Positions 1 to 7,659 of a stretch of DNA of 21,060 bases are shown here, piece after piece (the stretch's first letter is position 1; each line of letters starts with the position of its first letter). The stretch is taken from contig CAAGFF010000143.1 of the NCBI GenBank assembly GCA_900769055.1, positions 1-21,060 on the forward strand, written 5' to 3'. The DNA comes from an uncultured Prevotella sp. (lineage in GTDB: Bacteria; Bacteroidota; Bacteroidia; Bacteroidales; Bacteroidaceae). The notes under the pieces are model-generated. The model was not told the origin of the DNA, searched no databases, and saw nothing but the letters and a program-made list of their open reading frames with translations. Made by a program: the position numbers and the translations under genes.

Positions 1-1979
1 GTATACTCAGTATTGATGTACTGTGTTACGCCATTTACTGTGAACGAGGTTACGTTGTAGTCGTTCTTGTTGAGCTTTACGGTAATCTTCTTTCCTGCCT
101 TGATGTTCATGCCCTCTTCGCCTGCGAAGTCAGCGACGTTGAATGATGTGCCGTCGAGGAGAAGCTCGCTAACGCATCCTTCTGCTTCCTCAAGGTATTC
201 CAGCTTCAGTTTGACAGTCTCTACTTGGGTAGCGTCAGCCTCTGTAATCTCTATGTCGGTATCGCCATTTACTGTTACCACATATACGCCATCTGTGGCC
301 TCTATGGTCTCGTCACCAACCTTTACCACAATGTTTCCAGCAACAGCAGACTCAATGGTAATGGTCTGTGAGGCATCCTTAAGAATTTCGATACCCTCAC
401 TCCAGGTTGCCAATGCCTGACCGTTACACTTGACGGCAGCAATATCAGTTGCGCTTACGAGAAGTCCCAACTTGAAGTTAACCTTGTAAGTCTCTGGTAA
501 AGAGGCGAGGTAAACTTTCATATAGTCGCCATTGTTCATGGTGTTGATAGTGTATGATGTGCCACCTGAGTATGAAGGAACAAGTTTAACATCATTGAGG
601 AACACGGTCTGATACTGTGATGAGTAAGAGCTGAACTGCATCGGTACGTCCTTGTCCTTGTTGAAGTTGATGATGTTCTTGCCTGTTGTGAGCTGGAAAG
701 TAGAACGGTCATTGAACATAAGGGTGGGGATGCCGTACTCAGATGTTATTGCCGTAACGTCATCAACCCATATCGTAAGTACATCCTCACGCTTTGATGC
801 CTCGGTGGTAATGTCGATAACCATTCCTTCTGTAACACTTACTGAATAGGCTCCATTGTAGTCAGCACTTTGTGCGACTCCGTTTACTGAAAACGACGTG
901 ATGAAACATCCAGAAGCTGGCTTGAAGTAGAGGTTTGCCTTGTTCTCAGAAAGGGTAATGGTATTGCCCTCAAGTGTCAATGGTAGGCCATCATCGTAAC
1001 TGTTGTTGAATATAGATACGTTCTTTGGCTCATCGATATTTACGGTTGCAGTTACGTTGCCATACTTGTGGGCATCAATACTGATAACTGTTGGTGCAGC
1101 TATGTTGAAGCTGTAGTAACCATAGAAGTATTGTGTCTGCTCGTTAACGGTAAATGCGTCCACCTTGTAGTCCTGTGTGTTGCCATTTACGACAACGTTT
1201 TGTCCTGCTGGCAGCTCCACTCCTTCTGAGCTTAGGCATTGCGCAATGTCCACGGCCTCGCCACCAGCTGTTACTGAAGTGATAAAACCATCGGCCTTCT
1301 CAGCATCGGCATACTGTATTTTGAAGTTGTAGGTCATGCCCTCTGGGTATGCCGTCTGGATGTTTACTACACTGCTGTTGTTGCCATCGAGGTTGATGGT
1401 GTAGTTGTTGTAGTTAATGTCGATTGGGGTGTCGTTGAAAGTAACGGAGTAGAAGGTAGTTCCGTAAGTTCTCGGAGAGATATAGAGGATGGTCTCTAAC
1501 TCTGGATTGTATTTCACCACCTGCTCGTTGTCAGTGAGTGTGATGTTCGTATTGGAACCGCCACGTTGAATTTGTACCTGGTCAGGATGGTCGCACTTAA
1601 CTATCACTGAAGCAGTGCGAAACTCATCCTCTGGAGTTGTCTTGATGGTCCATGTAGCGCCATCGTCAGCAGAACTTGGGTAGATGTTGCAATAGCTCAG
1701 TGAGTTTATGTACTCGTTGTTGCCGTTTGATTTTGTTACGGCAGTCAGCAAAGCGTTGTTGACTGCATTGATGCTGATTGTTGGATAACCGCCATAAGAC
1801 AGTTGCTCAAGCTCGATCTCGTTGTCGCCTGCAACTATTGCCTGAGCAACATAATTAACCTGCACGGAAACCCTCTCTGGGTCATCGATGTTTAATGTCA
1901 CCTTTATGTTCTGGGCGTTGGCTATGAAGCCTACCATGCTCAGAAGCATCAGCAACATCATGTTGTAGAATTTTCTCAT
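1..1979 (-). CDS. Secreted repeat-containing protein, C-terminus outside window (partial)
   Basis: An open frame runs on the minus strand from the ATG at 1977-1979 to the window edge without a stop, giving 659 residues. The start MRKFYNMMLLMLLSMVGFIA followed by NAQ is a typical signal peptide, probably cut before Gln23, so the product is exported. The rest is rich in Asn, Thr, Val and Ile with alternating hydrophobic residues, as in stacked beta domains. Internal duplication is visible. A short motif with D-x-P-x-x-V recurs around residues 32, 130 and 316. A block of about 69 residues at 1125-1331 is repeated at about 19-215, both ending in FTVN followed two to three residues later by TQY. 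I recognise no enzyme motif. It may be a surface or T9SS-secreted protein, but the C-terminal sorting region that would show this is missing. Function unknown. Confidence 0.85.
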   Translation of the reverse strand, partial: MRKFYNMMLLMLLSMVGFIANAQNIKVTLNIDDPERVSVQVNYVAQAIVAGDNEIELEQLSYGGYPTISINAVNNALLTAVTKSNGNNEYINSLSYCNIYPSSADDGATWTIKTTPEDEFRTASVIVKCDHPDQVQIQRGGSNTNITLTDNEQVVKYNPELETILYISPRTYGTTFYSVTFNDTPIDINYNNYTINLDGNNSSVVNIQTAYPEGMTYNFKIQYADAEKADGFITSVTAGGEAVDIAQCLSSEGVELPAGQNVVVNGNTQDYKVDAFTVNEQTQYFYGYYSFNIAAPTVISIDAHKYGNVTATVNIDEPKNVSIFNNSYDDGLPLTLEGNTITLSENKANLYFKPASGCFITSFSVNGVAQSADYNGAYSVSVTEGMVIDITTEASKREDVLTIWVDDVTAITSEYGIPTLMFNDRSTFQLTTGKNIINFNKDKDVPMQFSSYSSQYQTVFLNDVKLVPSYSGGTSYTINTMNNGDYMKVYLASLPETYKVNFKLGLLVSATDIAAVKCNGQALATWSEGIEILKDASQTITIESAVAGNIVVKVGDETIEATDGVYVVTVNGDTDIEITEADATQVETVKLKLEYLEEAEGCVSELLLDGTSFNVADFAGEEGMNIKAGKKITVKLNKNDYNVTSFTVNGVTQYINTEY

Positions 1980-2264
1980 AAATCTAAATTTTGTTTGTAT
2001 GTAATTAATGATAGTTGCATTTGATATAGAGGCAAGAATCCAGCATAATTATTGACTGGATGTTGACTCGGGCTATAGGGGTGTGATACTGAGATACTTT
2101 CAAATTGTTATTCCTAAATCCAACGTAGGTACATGTGTATTTGTCTCTATGATAGTTGTCGTTAATCCATAATTTAGTGCAAAGTTATTGTAATTTGATT
2201 AAATATGAATAATAATTTCAATAAATCTCTGCATTTTTATTGTAAATATCAACAATTATATATC
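1980..2264. other. Intergenic region / probable long 5' leader of the repeat protein
   Basis: No coding frame is credible in this AT-rich stretch. It separates the terminator of the nuclease gene from the start of the repeat protein. The only promoter-like element for the minus strand is at 2180-2187, which would leave a leader of about 190 nt. Inside the leader there is a 6-bp inverted repeat, ATCCAG (2038-2043) with CTGGAT (2056-2061), too weak to call a riboswitch. Confidence 0.5.
2180..2187 (-). promoter_or_regulatory. Putative Bacteroidota -7 element for the repeat protein
   Basis: Read on the minus strand this is TAACTTTG, a full match to the Bacteroidota -7 consensus TAnnTTTG. No TTG lies 19-20 nt upstream of it, so only half of the promoter is supported. 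Confidence 0.4.
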
Positions 2265-2292
2265 AAAAAGGCGAAATCCTAAGATTTCGCCT
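2265..2292 (-). terminator. Rho-independent terminator of the uvrA-nuclease operon
   Basis: AGGCGAAATC at 2269-2278 pairs perfectly with GATTTCGCCT at 2283-2292 around a 4-nt loop. On the minus strand the stem is followed by a run of five T (2265-2269). It starts 43 nt after the stop codon of the nuclease gene, as expected for the end of that transcription unit. Confidence 0.9.
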
Positions 2293-2334
2293 AATTAATT
2301 ATGGACGTAAAAGCACGGTATGACGTGAGGTTGA

Positions 2335-3957
2335 TTACTTAATAATTACCTTTTTCCCACCTATTATATATATACCCTTGCGGAGGCTGCTTGTTTCTAC
2401 TCGTCCGTTCTTGGCAATGCCAACACGTCTGCCATCAATGGAATAGATGTCGTTACTGTTTGTTGAGCATTCGTTATCAACAATACCAATAGAGCTGGTT
2501 GTATTGCGCTTGTAAAGCGATACAGGTTGCTGACCAGATGTATAGCAGGCAAAACGGGGGCTACCGCTATTGTACCTTATCGTTCTGGTGTTATATTTAT
2601 TGTTGCAGATTTCGGCATAGCCGTCTGTTATGTTAATTGTCCATTGCTCGGTTGGGCCTGTTATGCTCTCTGCTATCTTTAGGGCATTGTCCGAAGAAGG
2701 TAGGGAGAGATACGCCATAGATTTTGTATCATATATCGTATAGTTGTCCGATTCGCCACCAAGCAACAGATCGTGAGGCAGGCCGTCTTCGTTAACCTCT
2801 GTAGTTATCTGGTTGTTGCTGATGGCTACACTTGTATAGCTGTAAGCCTTGCCTGATGAAATCATATCGGCAAGGGCTTTTCCTTCTGCCTCAGTCTCAT
2901 AGACGAGAAGGTAGTGTGCGCCGCTCTGTATACCATCGTTGCCTGCTACCTTCACGTAGGTCTGCTCTCCGTAAATTGGGTCGGGATCGGGATTTGGATC
3001 TGGGTCTGGGTCAGGATTTGGATCTGGGTCAGGGTCTGGAGTAACTCCGGAGTCGTAGTTGTCATAAGAGAATGCCATGTCGGTCTTGCTGCCCCATACA
3101 TATTGCTCCAGTCCAGGGTAGTCAACGTATGGATTTCTGTTTCCCTGCAACTCATAAACGGCGTTGTTGCGGTCAATCTCCTTCTGGCTAACGGGGTCGT
3201 TGGCGGCCCATCTGAGAAGCATGTCAATAGCCCATTGGGTGTAGGCGGGGTAGGAGTTGCCTGCAAGCATGGGGCTACTCCAGGAAGATACTTTCGACTC
3301 GTAGCATGTTACCATGTAGAAGTATATGCGTGCGAAGTCGCCCTTGTATTCATCGTTTGGCTCGAATACTGTTCCAGAATATCCGTTTGTTGTACACGAG
3401 CCTACCTTGCTGAAGCCGCCGTTCGACTTATAGCTTTCTCCGTTGGTCTCGCCGAATGGGTAGTTGCTTCGTCTGTTGTTTACGTAACCGTCAGTAGGAA
3501 TGACATGAAACAGGTCTGAATTCATAGGAGCGACATTACCAAACCAGCTTTTAGGGAACGAGTGCTCTCGGTTGAACATGTCGCCTTCGCCTGAATAGGT
3601 GCCAGAATGGTCTTTATCAGGATCGAAGTTGGTTATGTTGGAATACATGTCCCATATCTTGCCGTCGGGTCGGAGGTCAGTAGATTTGTAACATTCGAAT
3701 AGCGCGCTATAGCTCTTTACGTTCGGCGACTTAATTATTTCGTAGAGGGCAGTCTTCAGATTTTTACCCTTGTTGCCGTCAGCACTCTTGTAGTATGTGC
3801 CTGTGCCGTTTGGCTGTGCCCATACCCATGACGTAGTCAGGAACAGTATAAGGGTAGAGATAATGCGTACTTTTCTGACGGGCCATTCTTTTAGGCTCGC
3901 ATCTGTCATGGAATCGGCATGGCAGGAAAAGGATGAATGTAATTCTTTTGTGTTCAT
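2335..3957 (-). CDS. Secreted endonuclease I-family nuclease with C-terminal sorting domain
   Basis: The 540-residue protein has a hydrophobic export segment (about residues 31-46, ending WVWAQ), a nuclease domain (about 50-290), an Asp-Pro/Asn-Pro linker (308-327), a beta-rich domain (about 330-485) and a C-terminal segment (about 500-540). The nuclease domain carries the His-Me finger signature EHSFPKSW (131-138), where Glu131-His132 correspond to the metal-binding and catalytic pair of the EndA/Vvn family, then NNRRSNYPFGE (160-170) and RNNAVYELQGNRNPYVDYPG (263-282). The end, with YSIDGRRV and LRKGIYIIGGKKVIIK, resembles a T9SS type A sorting domain, so the enzyme is probably secreted or surface-attached, where it would cut extracellular DNA or RNA. 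Start uncertain: Met17 (3909) would give a more usual signal peptide, but the sequence upstream of Met1 is more A-rich. It lies 45 nt after uvrA with no separate promoter seen. Confidence 0.9.
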   Translation of the reverse strand: MNTKELHSSFSCHADSMTDASLKEWPVRKVRIISTLILFLTTSWVWAQPNGTGTYYKSADGNKGKNLKTALYEIIKSPNVKSYSALFECYKSTDLRPDGKIWDMYSNITNFDPDKDHSGTYSGEGDMFNREHSFPKSWFGNVAPMNSDLFHVIPTDGYVNNRRSNYPFGETNGESYKSNGGFSKVGSCTTNGYSGTVFEPNDEYKGDFARIYFYMVTCYESKVSSWSSPMLAGNSYPAYTQWAIDMLLRWAANDPVSQKEIDRNNAVYELQGNRNPYVDYPGLEQYVWGSKTDMAFSYDNYDSGVTPDPDPDPNPDPDPDPNPDPDPIYGEQTYVKVAGNDGIQSGAHYLLVYETEAEGKALADMISSGKAYSYTSVAISNNQITTEVNEDGLPHDLLLGGESDNYTIYDTKSMAYLSLPSSDNALKIAESITGPTEQWTINITDGYAEICNNKYNTRTIRYNSGSPRFACYTSGQQPVSLYKRNTTSSIGIVDNECSTNSNDIYSIDGRRVGIAKNGRVETSSLRKGIYIIGGKKVIIK

Positions 3958-4002
3958 TACAAATGTCTTTTTTGTGGCTAATGCCTGTTTGTTATTATGT
4001 TT

Positions 4003-6849
4003 TTATCCGTTTGCTTTCTGTTGCTTGTCAAGTTCCCTTTTAAGGAACATTGGAGTATATCCCTTGTCAGACTTGGCAATTTCCTCTGGAGTTCCCGTTG
4101 TCAGTATCTCGCCTCCGCCACGTCCTCCGTCTGGTCCGAGGTCTATGATGTGGTCTGCAAGCTTTATCACATCAAGGTTATGCTCGATGATTATTACGGT
4201 ATTGCCTTTGTCTACTAGCTTCTGCAGGACATCCATCAGGATGCGTATGTCCTCGAAATGAAGACCCGTGGTAGGCTCATCGAGGATGTACAGGGTCTTG
4301 CCCGTATCCTTCTTGCCGAGTTCCGTTGCGAGCTTCACACGCTGGCTCTCGCCTCCCGAGAGGGTAGTAGATGATTGTCCAAGCTTTATATATCCCAGTC
4401 CTACTTGCTGAAGGGCTGTTATCTTCTGTGATATGGACGGTACGGCGTTGAAGAACTCCACGGCCTGGTTGATGGTCATGTCGAGGACATCAGCTATGGA
4501 TTTTCCCTTATATCTCACCTCAAGTGTCTCACGGTTGTATCTCTTTCCGTGGCATACCTCGCAGGGTACCATGACGTCGGGGAGGAAGTTCATCTCTATT
4601 GTCTTGTAGCCATTACCTCCACACGTCTCGCAACGTCCGCCTTTGACGTTGAACGAGAAACGTCCAGGCTTGTAGCCTCTTATTTGTGCTTCGGGAAGGG
4701 CTACGAAGAGGCTTCTGATATCCGAGAACACACCTGTATATGTGGCAGGATTGCTCCTTGGTGTGCGTCCCAACGGACTCTGGTCTACATTCACCACCTT
4801 GTCAATATTCTCTATTCCCTCTATGCTCGTGTAGGGCATAGGAGATTTTAGTGACCTGTAGAAATGCTGACTCAGTATGGGCTGGAGGGTCTCATTGATA
4901 AGGGTTGACTTGCCGGAACCCGATACTCCTGTAACCACTATCAGCTTTCCGAGAGGAAACTCCACGTCAACATTCTTCAGGTTGTTGCCGCTCGCACCTT
5001 TAATTCTTATAAATTTGCCGTTGCCCTCCCTTCTCTTGGATGGTATGCTGATGGTTTTCTCCATGTTGAGATATTGTGCCGTTAGGGTATGCTTCTTAAG
5101 CATCTCTTTCGGAGTTCCCTGAAATACAACCTCGCCCCCCTTGCGTCCGGCTTTCGGGCCAATGTCTACAATATAGTCGGCTGCAAGCATCATGTCGGAG
5201 TCGTGCTCCACGACAAGTACCGTATTGCCTATGTCGCGCAGCTGCTTCAGCGACTCAATCAGCTTGCAGTTGTCACGCTGGTGAAGTCCGATGCTTGGCT
5301 CGTCAAGGATGTAGAGCACGTTGACAAGTTGCGAGCCAATCTGCGTTGCGAGCCTGATGCGCTGGCTCTCGCCACCAGAGAGTGACGCACTTGGACGGTC
5401 GAGCGACAGATAGCCAAGACCAACCTGCAAGAGGAAGTCAACGCGAGCCCTAAGCTCCTTCAGTATCTCGTTGCCAATTTTCTGTTGAGTGGAACTCAGA
5501 TGTGCAGGCAGCTCGTCAAGCCATTCACGAAGGGTGTTGAGGTCGAAATGTGAAAGCTCGGCAATGTTCTTGTCCCAAATTCTGTATGCGAGCGACTCCT
5601 TGCGCAGACGCTGGCCGTGGCATTCGGGACATTCGGCAACAGCAAGAAACTGTTCTGCCCATTTCTGTCCTGCTGAGGTGTCATCATTCTCCATTATGGA
5701 ACGCAGATATTTCACCACACCATCGTAGGCAACAAAGTAGTCGCTTGACGTATGCACCCTTTCTTTAGGTATGCGAACGTTCTCTATGCAACCAAACATT
5801 ATCTCGTCGACAGTCTCTTTCGGTATGTCTTTGAAAGGTTTGCTGAGCGTCAGACCGCTCTTGGCGAGGATAGACTCTATCTGCCAGAATATCATCTGGT
5901 TCTTGTATTTTCCTAAAGGAACTATTGCGCCCTCGGCTATGCTCTGCGAGCTGTCTGGGATAACCTTCTCCATGTCAATCTCGTTGACCCATCCCAGTCC
6001 CTTGCATCGTGGACATGCTCCTTCGGGGGAGTTGAACGAGAACATGTTCGGAGCAGGGTCGCTATAAGCAATACCTGTAACCGGGTCCATGAGCTTCTTC
6101 GAGAAGCTGCGTGCCTCGCCGCTGTCCTTGTCAAGGATTAGAATGGCACCCTCGCCCTGCCTCATAGCAGTCTCTATACTTTTTCGCAAACGCTCGCCAT
6201 CGCCATCCCGGACCTCCATCTTGTCAATCACGACCTCTATGTTGTGGTTCTTGTAGCGGTCGGTCTTCATGCCGTTTGTAATCTCCAACACCTCGCTATC
6301 AACTCTCACATACAGGTAGCCTTTTCGGCGAAGGCTCTCGAACAGTTCACGATAATGTCCCTTGCGCTGGCGCACAAGGGGGGCGAGGATGAATATTCGT
6401 TTGCCTGCATATGCAGTCTCGATGATGCTGACTATTTTCTCCTCGGTATATTTCACCATTTTCTCTCCGCTCGCATAGCTATATGCATCGGCCGTACGAG
6501 CATAGAGCAGTCGCAGATAGTCATAAATCTCCGTTACCGTGCCAACGGTAGAACGTGGGTTGCGGTTGGTTGTCTTCTGCTCGATGGAGATTACTGGCGA
6601 CAGTCCCGTAATCTTGTCTACGTCAGGACGTTGCATGTTGCCAAGAAAGTTACGCGCATAGGCCGAGAAGGTTTCTATATACCTGCGTTGTCCTTCTGCG
6701 AAGATAGTATCGAAGGCCAACGACGACTTGCCCGACCCGGAAAGGCCAGTTATGACGGTCAACGAGTTGCGGGGCATTACCACGTCCACGTTTTTCAGAT
6801 TGTGAACCCTTGCCCCGTATACTTCTATTTTCTCTTCCTGATTATTCAT
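4003..6849 (-). CDS. uvrA: UvrABC system protein A (excinuclease ATPase subunit)
   Basis: A full-length 948-residue UvrA, the damage-sensing ATPase of nucleotide excision repair, which works as a dimer with UvrB in the cytoplasm. Two ABC modules are present: Walker A GLSGSGKS (35-42) and GVSGSGKS (641-648), signature LSGGESQR at 490-497 and 830-837, and Walker B LYILDEP at 512-518 and 853-859. The DNA-binding zinc module near the second ATPase is intact, with Cys740, Cys743, Cys763 and Cys766. The first zinc site has only the pair ACPRC (Cys279, Cys282); its usual first CxxC pair is replaced by a stretch without cysteine (about 250-265). The start ATG overlaps the stop of the upstream gene by 8 nt, so the two are almost certainly cotranscribed. 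Confidence 0.98.
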   Translation of the reverse strand: MNNQEEKIEVYGARVHNLKNVDVVMPRNSLTVITGLSGSGKSSLAFDTIFAEGQRRYIETFSAYARNFLGNMQRPDVDKITGLSPVISIEQKTTNRNPRSTVGTVTEIYDYLRLLYARTADAYSYASGEKMVKYTEEKIVSIIETAYAGKRIFILAPLVRQRKGHYRELFESLRRKGYLYVRVDSEVLEITNGMKTDRYKNHNIEVVIDKMEVRDGDGERLRKSIETAMRQGEGAILILDKDSGEARSFSKKLMDPVTGIAYSDPAPNMFSFNSPEGACPRCKGLGWVNEIDMEKVIPDSSQSIAEGAIVPLGKYKNQMIFWQIESILAKSGLTLSKPFKDIPKETVDEIMFGCIENVRIPKERVHTSSDYFVAYDGVVKYLRSIMENDDTSAGQKWAEQFLAVAECPECHGQRLRKESLAYRIWDKNIAELSHFDLNTLREWLDELPAHLSSTQQKIGNEILKELRARVDFLLQVGLGYLSLDRPSASLSGGESQRIRLATQIGSQLVNVLYILDEPSIGLHQRDNCKLIESLKQLRDIGNTVLVVEHDSDMMLAADYIVDIGPKAGRKGGEVVFQGTPKEMLKKHTLTAQYLNMEKTISIPSKRREGNGKFIRIKGASGNNLKNVDVEFPLGKLIVVTGVSGSGKSTLINETLQPILSQHFYRSLKSPMPYTSIEGIENIDKVVNVDQSPLGRTPRSNPATYTGVFSDIRSLFVALPEAQIRGYKPGRFSFNVKGGRCETCGGNGYKTIEMNFLPDVMVPCEVCHGKRYNRETLEVRYKGKSIADVLDMTINQAVEFFNAVPSISQKITALQQVGLGYIKLGQSSTTLSGGESQRVKLATELGKKDTGKTLYILDEPTTGLHFEDIRILMDVLQKLVDKGNTVIIIEHNLDVIKLADHIIDLGPDGGRGGGEILTTGTPEEIAKSDKGYTPMFLKRELDKQQKANG

Positions 6850-7561
6850 TCGTGGTTGTCTCTTCTGTATATCCTCTGAGAAGGTTTATGTCTTTTTTTA
6901 TGCTGTAGTTCCTGCCATCGGCACCTTTGGCTTTCACTAAGCAGTAGTACACTCCCTGTGCAACATCCTTGCCCTTGTACTTGCCGTCCCATCCGCCTGC
7001 AGGGTCATCCCAGTCGTAAAGTTTCTGTCCCCAACGGTTGAAGATGTAGGCGTGGAACTCCACTATGCTCTGATAGCCTTCCTTAGCCTTGTAGATGTCG
7101 TTTATGCCATCGCCGTTGGGCGAGAAGGCGTTTGGCATCTCAAGTTTGCTCTCGGAGATGGTTATCGTTATGGGAGAGCCTTCCGATGTCCAATACTCAT
7201 CGGTATAGCATACGGTATCATTGCCTTGGGTGAAGGTGGCGTAAAGCTCCACATAGTGTGCCCCAGCTTCAGTGAAAGTGTACGTGGTTGTCTCATCGTA
7301 CCTGATGAGATATGGACTTTCCCTCTTGCCGTCTTTGTAGAACCGCCATTCGTAATGTGCGTTCCATCCGTCTGCGTTCTCTGTACAAGAAGTGAAGGTG
7401 GCTTCCAAAGGAGCTGACTCGGAGACGTTTGTTCCCTGCTGTTCCTCGCCATCGGCATTCAGATATGTCACAAGCGGAGATATAGTTGGCATGTCTTGCG
7501 CAAGGGCACTAATATTGACACACATGATGGTCAAAAGAAGTAATATTACCTTTGTTTTCAT
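6842..7561 (-). CDS. Short secreted protein with PKD-like region and T9SS type B (CHU_C) C-terminal domain
   Basis: A 239-residue protein starting MKTKVILLLLTIMCV, with a signal peptide ending near SALAQ. Residues about 25-138 form a beta-rich, PKD-like region with YEWRFYKDG. Residues about 143-229 match the gliding motility-associated C-terminal domain: PNAFSPNGDGINDIY, then IFNRWGQKLYDW, GWDGKYKG, GVYYCLVKA and INLLRG. This domain directs export by the type IX system. The predicted product is therefore a small surface or secreted protein of unknown role. In-frame ATGs at 7582 and 7573 exist, but the -7 element at 7584-7591 would place transcription start near 7577, so 7561 (or 7573) is the better start. 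Ten residues follow the usual end of the domain, and the gene overlaps uvrA. Confidence 0.88.
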   Translation of the reverse strand: MKTKVILLLLTIMCVNISALAQDMPTISPLVTYLNADGEEQQGTNVSESAPLEATFTSCTENADGWNAHYEWRFYKDGKRESPYLIRYDETTTYTFTEAGAHYVELYATFTQGNDTVCYTDEYWTSEGSPITITISESKLEMPNAFSPNGDGINDIYKAKEGYQSIVEFHAYIFNRWGQKLYDWDDPAGGWDGKYKGKDVAQGVYYCLVKAKGADGRNYSIKKDINLLRGYTEETTTNE

Positions 7562-7583
7562 TGCTAAATTCATTCTATTCATG

Positions 7584-7591
7584 CAAAAATA
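7584..7591 (-). promoter_or_regulatory. -7 element of the uvrA operon promoter
   Basis: On the minus strand this reads TATTTTTG, a full TAnnTTTG match. A good TTG at the -33 position is not seen; the matching stretch, 7609-7614, reads GTGGTT. It predicts a start of transcription near 7577, shortly upstream of the ATG at 7561. Confidence 0.6.
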
Positions 7592-7601
7592 CAGATTATT
7601 G

Positions 7602-7632
7602 TTGATTTAACCACACTTTTTTTGTATTTTTG
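7602..7632 (+). promoter_or_regulatory. Promoter of the LysM/binding-protein operon
   Basis: TTG (7602-7604), a 20-nt spacer and TATTTTTG (7625-7632) match the Bacteroidota consensus. The upstream in-frame TTG codon at 7630 lies inside the -7 element, which rules it out as the translation start and supports the ATG at 7660. Confidence 0.8.
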
Positions 7633-7659
7633 CACTTGATTCAATCAAAAATACATATT

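Noticed and set aside
2914..3519. A 201-codon plus-strand open frame opposite the nuclease gene
   Set aside because: Its most striking part (a Trp/Val/Ile-rich run) is simply the complement of the Asp-Pro linker codons of the nuclease.
6244..6879. A 211-codon plus-strand open frame antisense to the N-terminal part of uvrA
   Set aside because: uvrA is beyond doubt on the other strand, and the translated sequence has no recognisable domain; it is a shadow of a conserved gene.
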